A stretch of DNA of 64,000 nucleotides, taken from positions 10,547,133 through 10,611,132 of the forward strand of contig OZ037769.1 of NCBI GenBank assembly GCA_964035545.1, read 5' to 3'. The notes under the pieces were generated by a model. That model was not told where the DNA came from. It made no database searches and worked only from the letters and a program-made list of their open reading frames with translations. This document shows positions 1 to 13,440 of the stretch, piece after piece. Both the position numbers and the translations under genes were made by a program. Position 1 is the stretch's first letter, and each line of letters begins with the position of its first letter. The stretch is from Bugula neritina. Lineage: Eukaryota; Bryozoa; Gymnolaemata; Cheilostomatida; Bugulidae.

Positions 1-160
1 TCTCTTTTTTTGTTTTTTACATGTCGCCATTCTCAAATTTTTGGTTTTCATCTGTATGCGGGACAGGAAAAATAAAAGCATTGCAGTTTAGAAAATGCCA
101 TAAACGTTGTTACCAAGTAAGCATATATAAATAGCCATGATTTTTACCATCTTGTTACAG

Positions 161-1295
<1,135 letters not shown>

Positions 1296-1614
1296 TCTTA
1301 GTATTTATAACATTAATGACAATACATAGTGTCTTCTTACTGTGGCACTATCTGTATGCTATGAATTACTTTTGCAAGTTGATCATATAGGCTGGTGTTC
1401 TCACAAGGCTACTTTCTAAAGTCGTAGATCTAATTTCTTGTCTGAATTTTTTAACTTGTTTCATGCTTCATTTTGTAAAGGCAGTGTTAGCTTATGTGCT
1501 TCTATTTCAATGTTTGTGATGATTGCCAAGTGTTTGGAAATCAAATCGACTACTTCATACCAGCTTCTAGTAAGATGAACAAATTAGTTTATAAACCATT
1601 CATCTTTAATCTAC

Positions 1615-1620
1615 AATAAA
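1615..1620 (+). promoter_or_regulatory. poly(A) signal of Elongin C
   Basis: AATAAA lies 320 bases after the Elongin C stop codon, within AT-rich DNA. It is the first canonical signal on this strand downstream of the gene. Confidence 0.5.
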
Positions 1621-2089
1621 TATTTATTATATATGTGAATCAATTAATTCTGATTTCAACAACCAGTAAGATGTGGTATTCGTAACATCGTGTTACGAAG
1701 TGTAAGATGGAAAACTGTGTTTCTTGAGTTTATATAAAATTACATTTTAGCTGCATTCTACCCTGTGCCAGGAGCAAACATTACTTTTATACATGTCTAT
1801 CACCAGTAGAACATACAACCTGTTGGCATCATGTTGGCAAGCTGTATGGTTGAGAGACAGAGTAGCAGATCTTATTAGAAACTCATTCTGTAGTACCACA
1901 TGGTACTTACCATGTGGTTTACCATTATAAGAGTAATACAGCCCTAATCAGCAAGTTGAGCTATAATTTAATTTCACATCTTTAACACTTGATGACAATT
2001 TATTTGAAAATAGCAACTGAAAAGGTTTTTAAATGGTTTAACTGCATAAATCAAATAGGTTTGCCTAGAAAATCAAAATTGATCAACAT

Positions 2090-2386
2090 TTATAGTGTGA
2101 ACACGGCATATGCCATAGTACTATGTGTGAGATTGACGAGAGAACAGCTACAATTTTCTAGTATTTCAAATTCAAACTCAATATGACCATTGGCCTTGAA
2201 CAATTGTGCTGGCTCTATTACTTTCTGCATGAGTTTAAAGTCATTAGTCTCATGTAAAGTAATCTTTTTCAATTCAGTTTTTAAACCACCTATAGCTAAA
2301 CCTAATAGTTCAGTTTCAGTTAACTTGATTTGTGACCGTGCACTTTCTCTTAATGTCATACATCGTGACTTGACTTGTGTCAACAT
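2090..2386 (-). CDS. hypothetical minus-strand open frame
   Basis: A 98-codon open frame on the minus strand reads like a soluble protein segment (for example ELLGLAIGGLKTELKKI) and ends at a TAA at 2090. Its amino-acid mix is less AT-driven than the surrounding noncoding frames. I recognise no family. The frame lies just upstream of, and divergent from, the lectin/EGF gene. It could be the last exon of a minus-strand gene, an old retrogene fragment, or chance. No convincing upstream exon was found. Confidence 0.2.
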   Translation of the reverse strand: MLTQVKSRCMTLRESARSQIKLTETELLGLAIGGLKTELKKITLHETNDFKLMQKVIEPAQLFKANGHIEFEFEILENCSCSLVNLTHSTMAYAVFTL

Positions 2387-2421
2387 ATTTTACGGAAAGC
2401 TCTGCATTTGAAAATGAAAAT

Positions 2422-5400
2422 ATGATAATGCCTACATCAAACATTCTGGTTGCTTTAACTTGGCTCTTGGTTTTCCACTTGACATACTGTGACATTCCAA
2501 GTTGTAGTGTTAATGGAGTTTGGATTCCTTTGGCCCAGGTAACTTCTGATCGAACTGACGTCAATGTATTTTCTACTTACTTTTGTCTAGCTACAGCACG
2601 TAAGTAAATATTTTTGCCATTAAAATTATGTTGCCAATTCATTTTCAGTTTGGATTTCTCATGGGTATAAAAAAAACCTTTATAATCTCTACAGTGACTA
2701 CAGTATTTAGTAGATAAACTCTGCAATATAAAATTGACTCGTATAATTTTTTCAGCTAGTGGTACCAAATATAACTGGGGTGAAGCTAGTGGAGTATGCA
2801 ACAAGAATAAAGGCTTTCTTTTGTATTCCTTTCGCTACACCCACCTCAGATCTATTCTTGAGAGCTATAGAAAAGAATTGACCGACTCAGGAGTGACTAT
2901 TACTTCTGTAAGCTTCCATTCTTCTGTATGAACTAGTATGTTTCATTACTTTTTCTTCTTGATTTTATCATTTCGCGGCTGTATTGCGTGTATCTCAGGA
3001 TTCTGTAATATTTATTAGGCACCATTGAGTAAGAGAATGATTTTCTTGGCATTGCATGATTACGAGGAAGAAGGAAATTACCAATCAGACATGAGGTTCT
3101 TATTTAATAGGAATACACCGTTCAGCTCCTACATAAATCAATCCAGTGATTCACAAATGGCACGGATTCATGCTGCCACCCGAGGCATTTTTCCTAATGG
3201 CTATACTTCTCTATGGAACCCCCAGGAAGGTAATATATGGTGATACTGAAATATGACAAGTGGTCATGCTAGTGTTTAGAATAACTTATTGCATGTTCTA
3301 CCAATTTGAGTACAGAAAAATGAGCATCTCGGATAGGTATTCAAGACTGTAAACCACTCAATTCCTTTAGCAGCGTGGAGCCTACTCTACAGGCTTTGTG
3401 CTGTACAAGTACAGTTGCACTCTGTTGTAAAATATTTTACTACATCTTGTGATAAATTCAATAGACAAATGCGTGTATACTGTATTGTATTAATGGCTGC
3501 TTAAGAATGTCAAGCTGTACACTTGAAGGTAAGCTCCTTCCTCAGTTGATAGCCTCTGAAACAAACACTGAAGATAAAGACTGTTTGGCTGCTGTAATAG
3601 AGGCTGGAGATATACACCAGGAATGGGTTAACTGCAGAGATACTAAGGCCGAGTAAGTTCTTTTAATCTTACTGTATTATAAGGCCTTTCTAGAGCTAGG
3701 GAGTTGATGAATAAATACTCCTTACTGTGTATATATGAGTCACTGACAACCTGGGATGTATAAAAGTTGATTTTAGGTAAAAATTGACACTAGTAAAATG
3801 GCACAGGTAAACATGGCACCGTAAAAATGGCACAAATGGAAAAGTAGGTAAAAACCTTAAACTCAAACCCCCATCTCTAAACCACCACCCAAAACCCTAA
3901 TATTGAAAGCTGACATTTGTACCTGTGCCATTTTTACCGGACACCATAAAGGTTACAAAATGGCTGTTTTGTAGTCAAGTCATTTGTGTGAGAGAAGGAA
4001 ACAGCTCTCTGAGTAGTACGCCATGCTTCCTCAGCTATTCCTACCACCAACTAACAACCAACACTCAATCTCTTGCTCTTGCTATCATACCAGATATTAA
4101 GGAAATCAGAGTAAGTCTATTTCTTAACGTAGTCTTCTCAGGTTTGGCGCTAAATTCACTATAATCTTTAATTTAGCTGCCAGGATTTAGTTTGTGAAAG
4201 TTTACTTTTTCCTGAACTTATGTTTGGTATATTTAAAGAGCATGACTGATTTATAAATTTTAGTTATTTTTCGATTTTATTTTAAAGTCATATCTTTAGC
4301 TACGCTCTGTGTTTCCATGGCTTCGAATTATGCGAATGGGTGCTTGTAGTGGATAAATTTGTGGTTGCGGTTTGTAGTTTGCATGAACTTATGGTTTTAT
4401 TTGGTGCAACCTTTTCCAAACATTGAATAAAAAATTCATTCAAATTATCTGAAGCTTGGTGAGAGCTTGCTGTGTTAGGGCCAATATATTTATCTTAAAT
4501 AGAAATGTCATTAGATTTTGGCCTTCAATTATATTTCCCATGTACGAATGCAGAAGTAGTAAAATCAGGAGCAGTAGTGGAGAATTTTTAACAGTCTAAT
4601 TTTTACCTAAAAATTAGAAGAACTTCTTTTTCCTGCTTACATATGTAGATAACTAAAAAACTTGACTACTTATTCAGCAAATGCTTCTATGGAGAAATTG
4701 TCTTTACATGTAACCTATAGATTATAATTTGCTGTTGCACTAACTTCAAGTGAACATGTAGTCTGAATGACTTAAGGTAGATAAGCTGTACACAACTGAC
4801 TCTTGCTGTAGTTCTTGTATGCAGAGAGTGTGGCGAATGCAAAGAGACTCTGGCTGAGAACTAATGGTGACGCTGCTAAGTTCCTATTACCACGCCGGAA
4901 TACCATCTACTTCTTAGTGCTGTGTAAACCTGGCTGGTTTGTTTCTGACCTTCTCTTTGCCGTTGAAACGCTTTCATGTTACGATATCAGCCGGAATAGT
5001 CGGTAAGACAGGCTTTCAAAGTTAGTTTAATTCTTTAACCCCTTGTGGTTCTTTTCAGCAAGAATTGTGTCTTTTGTATCACAAATCAGTATGGCGGGTT
5101 GCGGTGTGTGGCTTAGTAGATCATTTTTATCACAGTACTCTTAATTAAGTAACATGTTTCAAGTGACTGGACTTTTTACTAAATCTAACGCTGAAGAGAC
5201 GAAAATAATTTTTTTATTCTTTTGTTAGTATAAGTTATAACCGTGACCATGGTTATAACTTATAATAAAATATATTATACATAATTCTTTTCTTTCATTT
5301 AGTATTTAATGATTCTTACTGTTATCCATTACCTCTAGTAACTGTTTGGTGCACTGATTCCATTAAATTACCAATATCATAGTAATTGAAGAGTTCAACA

Positions 5401-8400
5401 ACAAGTTAGATTCAATTGCAAACATAAAATTGTATTATTGTATGCATGTATGTAGTGTACAGTATGTATGTATGTAGTAACTAGTATACAGTGTGTATGT
5501 ATGTAGTGTACAATATGGTATTGGTATGTATGTAGGGTAAAATTTGTATTATTGTGACATAACTATATAAAATATGTATTATTTTGTGTCTAAATATTAT
5601 AATATAATTGTATTTATACTGTAATATAATAGCTCTGCTAATTGCATGGTACATGAGTTTCTGTAGCTAACAGACTTGTCAATCTACTCTAGGACATCTG
5701 GCCGGGCCACTCTCTGTTCATACTATCAAGGCTGCGTGAGCACTGACGGGGAGAAGGCCTTACATAAGGGAACTCACATAGATAGATGTAATGCACAAGG
5801 CTATTGCTATTCTCAGATGCATAACAATACTTATGGCACAACGTCCTGTACATGTCAACTAGGTAGCTACTCATCTCTTATGAATATTCAGTAGGGTTTA
5901 TAATAGTCTCAGTTTTCTTTAAGTTGTTATAACATAGTTTAACAAATAATTTAATTTATATTATAATACTCAAAGTTAAAAGTACCATGTAAAAGAAAGA
6001 GGGTTATTAAAATATTCCTCACCCCTTTTGTTTGCAAGGGTTGTGAGATTTATCAACTGAAACTGTAATACGATTGATGAATGCAGTAGCATTTATTGTA
6101 CCATTATGTTGGTAGAGGCTTCTAATCAAAGCAGGAAATAAATTGTACAATAGATTATTACTTCGTCCCCATACTTCTCGGAAAACTTTTTCTTTCATTG
6201 CAATAGAACAGTGTCAATCGAAATCACAACCATAAATTATTACAAGGCGACTGCAATTTCACCTGTAGGAGCCTCTCGTACAAATCACCATTCGATGCAT
6301 GGGAGCGTAGTGTATGAATAACAAACCGCAATACTTTATATATGATTACATAAACTAGTATTTCGACTACACAGGGTATTCTGGTTATACATGTAATGAA
6401 ACTGATTATGATCCATGCAATGACTCCACTAACCCAAATCCCTGCGGAGAGGGACAAAAATGTGTGGTAAGTTGGGAAACATATGCTAACATCAAGTATT
6501 TCTCTGTTGAAGTTACATACACTATTAGCATGTTAGATAAATGCAAGTCTGATTTTTCAGTACTTTAACTCTATTACTTGACATTGGTTAGTTCAAACGA
6601 GAATTTTTTCCATAAAGTTTAAGGGAGCAACAAGTTTTTCCCGTTTGTAGCAGCCGTGGTCTAGGGGTCAGAGCCGTGGTCTAGGGGTCAGAGCGTGGTC
6701 TAGGGGTTAGAGCGTTTGCCTAGTAAGCGCGAAGTCATTGGTTAAGCCCTGACAAAGGCCATTGGTGATGCTACAGAGAGCATCCAGTCATAATTGCTCC
6801 TGTGATATACATGAATAAGTCTTTAGCCGTTCTAAGAAGAGGGCCTCTCAAAGAGATGGCAACTATAATATTGCATGAATTTCTTTTAAAGTTTCTCAGT
6901 TGGAATGTGTTACTGTTTATTGAGTGGCATAAATAAAGTAGTGTGATGACATGCTGTCTGTAGAGTATGCAACATGATTATCACTGTGAATGTGTGGGGA
7001 GATTGTCATACAACAAGTACAGCTGTCCTATTGACATAGATGAGTGTGCTAACAGTCCCTGTAAGAACAATGCTACATGCATAGATGGACTCAACACTTT
7101 CTTTTGTGAATGTCAAAGTAGGTGTCTACATAATATTTGTAAGTGAAGATAGTAGGTGTAGATAGTAACTGTAGATAGTAACTGTAGATAGTAAGTGTAG
7201 ATAGTAAGTGTAGATAGTAAGTGTAGATATAGTAACTGTGGAGAGTAATTGTAGATAGCAGCTGTAGATAATAAGTGTAGATATTAAATGTATATATAGT
7301 AACTGGGGATAGCAAGTGTAGATAGTAACTGTAGCAAGTAACGGTAGATAGTAAATGTAAATAGAAACTGTAGATAGAAACTGTAGATGATACCACTGCG
7401 ACAGTTACTGTAACACTGGCTTGGCTCATGCACAGCAGTCTGTTGACTAAATTCATATTTTGCTATTCACTGTATATACTCTGCTGTTTATAAATAAAAG
7501 AGTTAGTGAAAGGTTCCAAGCAAATAGTCTATAAGAATGGTACTGAGGCGTACTGGACTGGCACACTCTGTGACCTTGACCCTGTGAACTCTTGCGGTCC
7601 AATCAATCCATGCCAGGGCTTCCCCAACACGGACTATCTCAAGCTATATGGCAGTACACCATATGGAACCTGTGAAGACCTACTAGATGGGTGAGCTCAC
7701 ACATGTTCACTTGTTTCTTGACTTTCTACTCTCTGCATGCTAGAAAGCTGCCCTCACCAAATTTCTTTGAGATATTTTTATATAAAACTGATATATGAAC
7801 GATTGAGCTAGTTAAAAATTTGTAAATCTGTGAGCTTTATATTGGACTGCTGTGAACATTATTAAGGGATAAGGGCGACTGTTTTGACATGTCAAAATTG
7901 AACCCAGGACAACAATCCTATTAACCTGGGAGTATTTTTAGCACAAGCATGTTGTTTGTTGTAAAATCATCATCATATCCAATAGACACTAAAAAAAGGT
8001 TATGGTTTCACACGTGTTAACTAGCTGCTACTGCAAGTCTAAGCTTTTAATACCATTGTTCATGAAAACAGTCTAGTCCCTATACTCTGGTAATTCCTGA
8101 GGTAGGTGCAGTAATGGAGAAATTTAGAAAAGCCTTGGTTTTAGATTAAAAATGTAGCAAAAAAGTTGTGTTTTTGCAAGAATTTCAACCTGTGCCCCAA
8201 ACCAAAAAATTTTATAAAAAAAACTTGAGGAATCTCAATTTCAATCTTAATTTCCCCGCTACTGCTCCTAAATGTAGTTCCCATCAGAATAGCCAAGAGG
8301 TCAGCGAAAGTCAACTGTTGCTGGTAGTGTTGGCAGCGCAACTAGTTTCCTAAAAACAGTAAAAGTCCCATCTTTTTAAATGTGGATTGATATTCTTTTG

Positions 8401-10726
8401 CAGGCTAATAATTTAATTCTTTATCGTTTGAAATGCAGACTCGTATCTGAAACTTGTTAAATGTGTAGTGCAATCAGTGTGATTTAAAAATATGAATATG
8501 TAAACTTTTTGTAAAGAAAATTATTTTTACTAGCGGCAAATCACATTCATGACACAATTCTTTCTAATTCAGGCCATTTTCCAGACCATTTTCATACCAT
8601 TAGACGTAAAGTCACTTTATGCAAGTGCCTAATATCCTATAGACTCAGCCTGTATAGACTGTGTGCTGCATATTACAGATTCCGGTGTGCGTGTGACTAC
8701 CCATGGAGTGGTGACAGATGTCACGAATATGATAAAAATGATATAGTGCAGGCTATTACTGGGAATAAACGAATTCTTATATACATTTACCTGGTCATCT
8801 TCATTATATTCAACTTTGCCTGTATGTTACTAACTTTGTTACGGAGGAGAGAAATCACACAAGGTATGTTATTCGTGCTTACATCATACCTAAACTTCTG
8901 CATGTTATTTCATACATATTGTACTTCCTTTACAGTAGATTTTATACTTACACTACAGTAGATACTATACTTACACTACAGTAGATAGTATGCTTACACT
9001 ACAGTAGATAGTATGCTTACACTACAGTACATACTATGCTTACACTACAGTAGATACTATACTTACACTACAGTACATACTATACTTACATGTAATATTA
9101 TGCTCGCACATGTTTAATACTTATAAGAAAGTAGAAACTATAATCTTGGTGTTGTTAGATAAAAGGTCGATGTATCATTTCCTAACTTCAAGGTAGATGC
9201 AGATTTGATGATCTTGAGCAATGTGCTTAACATCTACATTATGTAGTTTTCAATGTCAACATGTTCTGCTGCATCATGAAACAAGAGAGACAGTTTTAAT
9301 ATAAGAAATAAAGTAATAAAGGCCATGATTACACACAAGTGTGTAGTATTCTCACGGATTCTTTACATTCAGGAAGCTATCACACAGATGAAATGATCAT
9401 CTCTGTATATGAATCTCAGAAGAGAGAAGAAAGAGATAAGCTGATGCAGTTTGTGGAGGAGGCTGCTTACAGCTCAGATGAGGAAGACACAGCAAGATCT
9501 AAGTCTAAGAGGTCACACTCATCTACTGCTGTATGTATAGCCTGTGGTCCTAAACTTGGGCTCCAATTACTTTCAGTATCCTCTACAAGTTTATCTATTA
9601 TATTTAGTGCAAAAGTTTTTCTGGGTGCCGTTTCATTTATATTATGTGGCTGATGTTAAGTTATAATCGCGCTGGTGTCAAAATTCTGTGACATCATAAC
9701 TGGAATGGCAATAGCTTAGGGAAAGCTCATGTAGGATATCAACTGTTTAGCTTTAATAATGCATGTACCTTGTTCACTTGCATCAGTCTGTCAAGATGAC
9801 TTGCAACCATATATCACCAGTCTATATGATGTTATAGCCTGTACTGTATGCAGTCATATGCAATCAGTCTATGATGTCTGAACTGTTTTGCAGAGACGAA
9901 ACACGGAGCCCCTGGGAGGACAGGCCCGAATAACAGAGTCGCAGATCTCCGCAGGGTCCAGATCTCGTGTGTCCGTCCCATCTGCTGCTTCACCGAGTGG
10001 TGTCTTGCTGCAATGTAAGCTATCTCTTTTCCTCCCTCTTTAGAATGTGAAACAATTTCTATAGCAGAATAAAAAGTTTAATATGAAATGAAAGTGCCAT
10101 TTGCATACTTTTGTTGGTACGATATGTTTAACTTGGCCTCTGTTTGAGAATACTGAATGCATATAAATTGTTTGGTCAACAGATTGCATCTTGCAGTTAT
10201 ACAAGCGATTATATAAGCTGACTGTTATAGAAATAGTTGATGTGTTTTTAGCTCAAGCAGATAATATATCGTATACAAGTAATACGAGCAACACAGGATC
10301 TGGAAGGAAAGTGGGTGAGTACAATATATGTTGTTAATACACTCTGCACCTCTAAATGTATATTATATTACATATGATAGTACAAGTATCCTATTACATA
10401 ATGTGATACTTGTACTAGTATATTACATATGATTGTACAGGTAGCATATATAATATTATAATACCTCTCCAATCACATGGACATTTACTTCCACACAAAT
10501 ACATAAAATGCTATTACATATAATACAGTCATATAAGATATTGTGCTGTACCAAATATGATGTACCACAAATCAAGTATTCATTACTTATATAGTATAAT
10601 TGACTGCTACACATACTGACATCCAAACATGTAACATGCTGCTCAATTTAATCCTGTTACTCAGGTACTGTTATCATGTGTCTTGCAGGTAGGAAAAAGA
10701 GAGGAAAGTTGAAAGGTCGAAGATGA
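2422..10726 (+). CDS. C-type-lectin-like / EGF-repeat single-pass membrane protein, 15 exons
   Basis: Exons: 2422-2599, 2756-2907, 3019-3229, 3529-3652, 3975-4110, 4812-5002, 5693-5862, 6375-6466, 6964-7117, 7507-7690, 8679-8863, 9373-9530, 9894-10014, 10252-10314, 10689-10726; they sum to 719 codons (718 residues). Residues 1-23 form a signal peptide. About 50-227 look like a C-type-lectin-like domain: W67xxA70xxxC74, then C199, W213-V-N-C216 and C226, the usual four-cysteine pattern. The EPN/QPD calcium-sugar motif is not seen, so sugar binding is uncertain. EGF-like modules follow at about 360-545, including a calcium-binding type (DIDEC, 442-446). A transmembrane helix spans 563-585 (ILIYIYLVIFIIF...), followed by a 130-residue cytoplasmic tail with an acidic SSDEED patch and a basic C-terminus (GRKKRGKLKGRR). 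The start at 2422 gives the best signal peptide (2428 also possible). The exon 4 acceptor has a weak pyrimidine tract and is the least certain junction. It is probably a cell-surface adhesion or recognition receptor; no named orthologue is recognised. Confidence 0.85.
3774..3957. mobile_element. foldback/MITE-like element, copy 1
   Basis: This element lies in intron 4 of the lectin/EGF gene. Its ends are built from inverted versions of a short motif (AAAATGGCACAGGTAA at one end, ACCTGTGCCATTTTTACC at the other), with a C-rich middle (CAAACCCCCATC). A second, diverged copy with the middle inverted is at 13171-13440. Confidence 0.6.
5229..5264. repeat. perfect 14-bp inverted repeat
   Basis: TATAAGTTATAACC and its exact complement are separated by 8 bases in intron 6 of the lectin/EGF gene. 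It could form a hairpin; no function is known. Confidence 0.7.
5437..5560. repeat. degenerate GTATGTATGTAG tandem repeat
   Basis: Irregular repeats of GTATGTATGTAGTGTACA in intron 6 of the lectin/EGF gene. Confidence 0.7.
6651..6877 (+). mobile_element. tRNA-derived SINE, copy 1, with triplicated A-box segment
   Basis: This copy has the A-box-like GTGGTCTAGGGGTTAGAGCG, a degraded B-box, and the family body GGCCATTGGTGATG...AGTCATAATTGCTCCTGTG. Three head-to-tail copies of the roughly 20-base GTGGTCTAGGGGTCAGAGC segment precede the head. It lies in intron 8 of the lectin/EGF gene. Related copies are at 14402, 44431, 60653 and 63255. Confidence 0.8.
7140..7390. repeat. TAGTAAGTGTAGA minisatellite
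   Basis: Tandem, diverged copies of AGTAACTGTAGAT in intron 9 of the lectin/EGF gene. They produce a long spurious open frame on the opposite strand. Confidence 0.8.
8936..9095. repeat. 23-bp minisatellite
   Basis: About seven copies of CAGTAGATACTATACTTACACTA-like units of 23 bp in intron 11 of the lectin/EGF gene. Confidence 0.8.
10379..10415. repeat. 12-bp inverted repeat
   Basis: AGTACAAGTATC and its complement GATACTTGTACT are separated by 13 bases in intron 14 of the lectin/EGF gene. Confidence 0.6.
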
Positions 10727-13170
10727 TTATTGTAACTAAGCCAACTTCAGAACTCTGCCCTTATGTGACAGAAGTTTTCTTTAAAATAAGTGATGTATCA
10801 AGTGGCTATATTAGGCTGGTCATCAGATTTGAATTGTTCAGTAAATGTGGTTAGACTAAGTTACACTTCTAGCAGGAGAGCTGAGTACCCAGGTGTGTCT
10901 GCAGTACCTTAACAACTCATGGTTTTGTTTGACTCCGCCGTTTACTACAAAGGCTCACTTGGTTTTCTAACAGAACTTATATTGCTATGTTGAAAAAGGA
11001 TATTAATAGTACCACTTTTTCTATGCTACATTCTATATAATAGCTAAATCATGGTATGTATTACATGAAATGTGTTGCAGTTATATCACTGTATATGCTA
11101 TTCAAAACAATATAATTTTTTATAAACAGTTTGATGTAGTATTGATTATTATGTCTACAGTTATAATACACTCACACACGCAGACATAATATGCTAATGT
11201 CATGTGGTATTATGAAAGTATTTCATGTGGTATTTTAAAGCATCATAAATTACTCATAATATACCGATTAAAAATATTGGATATTATAATCAATTTAAGT
11301 AAAAACAATATGGCCGTTACTTTTTATCATTTTGCTTTTGAATTTTGGTGAGCAAAACAAAATATACATGGCTCAAAAATACCTGTTGAATTTTTATTGT
11401 CAAATATATTTTGTAGTCAAACACTGCAATTGTAAAACATAAACTTGTATAAATATCAGACAACATGATTCATTATGGTTTGTATTTTCCCTCGAGCAGT
11501 CTTTAGAGTTTAGTTGGTGTAACAAAATGGTTTGTTAAGCTATTTTGTTTTCTATCTAGATCACGTTATGGGTTGCATAACATGCAGAGTTTATACAGTA
11601 AAGCTTACAAGTCAGTTTTAATTAACTAGATGTAATTTGGAGTTGTGCCAACTTACTGGCTATAACATTTACCACTGAGTGTCCTCCAATCATATGAATA
11701 CATGTAGTAGGTTGTTCATAACATGTCTATGATGAAATCCCCTGTAGAGTTCCAACTGCTGATAATCAGTGAATTTACATATTCATAATAACATAATAAG
11801 CATTCAAGGAAAGACAAGTAGCTATAATGGGTGCATTTAGGAGCTCCAAACTGTATAATTTTCCTATATCCTTAGAGAAAGTGACGGTTGTTATTGAGCT
11901 GGCTATTTACATTGTGACGTGGTGTTGCATGTTACTATGATGTATAGATGCTGTGTAGTGTAGTGTAGTGTTCAAGTGTAAAAAAAGCATAATTTGAACC
12001 TGAAAAAACAACGTGAAAAACTAGAGCTACAGCAACAATGATGAGTGCTAAGCATTACATCAAAAGTTCGCTATAGATGCTCATTTGAATAAAGCAAAGC
12101 AGATTCGATAAGCTGAAACTAAATGGTGTTTTATGATTAGCCAATGTAGTTAGAAAAATGACAATATTCTTCGTAAGACTGTGTGGATAATTGTAAAACC
12201 TACCATGCAAGTAACATCAAAGATGTTTACAAAAAATATCATTGCTGCATTACTAGTGGCAATTTTTGAATAGAGTTGTCTCCTCTATATGACTTTTTGC
12301 AGTTTTCATGTTCACATAGCGAATCAATTTTCCGGATTTATCCAATCACTTAGTTTGACTCACTAAAACAAGGCCGATTTTAGTGGTTGGACCACTACTA
12401 ACAATAATTCTCTATTCTCACATAGCATAGTTCGTAGGTCGGTGCCTGGTCTCACGAACCAATCACTATGTGACTGTGTAAACAAACAAGGTGATAAATT
12501 GTGCGCAACTGGACCGTAGTTAATCACAAACCTAAAGTCAATATTGTAGCTGCTTGGTTATTTCTTGCTATTAGTATCGGTATAAGTAGGAGTATTCTAA
12601 CTTGAAGTTGAAAAATTGAATAGTTTCTATAGCTTGTATGGCAAACTCAACAAGTATACTGGAACTATTATTATTATTTTCAACTTTTCAAGTACAGAAT
12701 GATAGTCATAATGATAATCATTACGATTATGATTACGTTTACTGAGTCCAGTTACTCATTAGTCATTAGTCATCACTATTAGTCGTAGTATTAGTATTAC
12801 TATTAGCGGTATTAGTATTGCTAATACAAAGTAAAAGTGATCACAGTTATGATCATATTTTAATTATATATCTTTACTTGACTATCCTTAGCAGCTGACA
12901 TTAATTTTGTCTACTAAGTGATATCTATTAACCGTTGACATTGTGTAATACAAATATTATTCTTTAATAACGAAAAAACTTAATAGACTCAAGTCTGTGA
13001 TGGGAAATTTGTTGAAGTTGTTCAAAAGTCTACCAGTACCTGTATCAATTCATTGCATTTCACTGTTTAAATATTTTGATTTAAAATTAAGCTATCAGTA
13101 GCCTATTGATTATTTTTAACTCGATACTGATACTTAGCTTTACATTGATGTTGAAGTAAAGGTGGTGGTG

Positions 13171-13440
13171 TTTGGTAAAATTAGCACAGGTAGTTATGAC
13201 ACAGTAAAATGGAACAGGTAAAAAGGGCACAAATGGAAAAGTAAATAAAATGGCGCATTTTCAATATTAAGGTTTGAGGTAGGGGTTTAGAATTGAGGAT
13301 TTCGGTTTTTAGGGATTAGAAGTTTGCATGTAGATGCGTGGGTTTGGGTAAATTTAAAATCATTGTGCCATTTTTATCTACTTTTCCATTTGCGCCAGCA
13401 TTACCTGTACTATTATTACCTGTGACACTTTTACCTAAAG
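13171..13440. mobile_element. foldback/MITE-like element, copy 2
   Basis: Shares end motifs with the element at 3774-3957 (GTAAAATGGAACAGGTAA-like at the left, ACCTGTGACACTTTTACC at the right). The G-rich middle (AAGGTTTGAGGTAGGGGTTT) is the reverse complement of the C-rich middle of copy 1. The inverted ends are long and made of repeated sub-motifs. Confidence 0.6.

Larger units (their letters stand above)
1296..2421. other. 3' UTR and short intergenic spacer
   Basis: AT-rich sequence between Elongin C and the lectin/EGF gene. It contains the Elongin C 3' UTR and its poly(A) signal. The only coding-like signal is the minus-strand frame listed separately at 2090-2386. Confidence 0.6.

Noticed and set aside
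3500-3545. A micro-exon ending at AAG before GTAAGC, followed by a 17-base intron, in the lectin/EGF gene
   Set aside because: A 17-base intron is not credible here; using the acceptor at 3527-3528 keeps the phase and gives one continuous exon.
6651-6877. A true tRNA gene
   Set aside because: Box motifs are present, but there is no complete cloverleaf or acceptor stem, and the sequence recurs as a SINE with a shared tail.
7091-7456. Tyr/Leu/Ser-rich minus-strand frame
   Set aside because: It arises from the AGTAACTGTAGAT minisatellite in intron 9 of the lectin/EGF gene.
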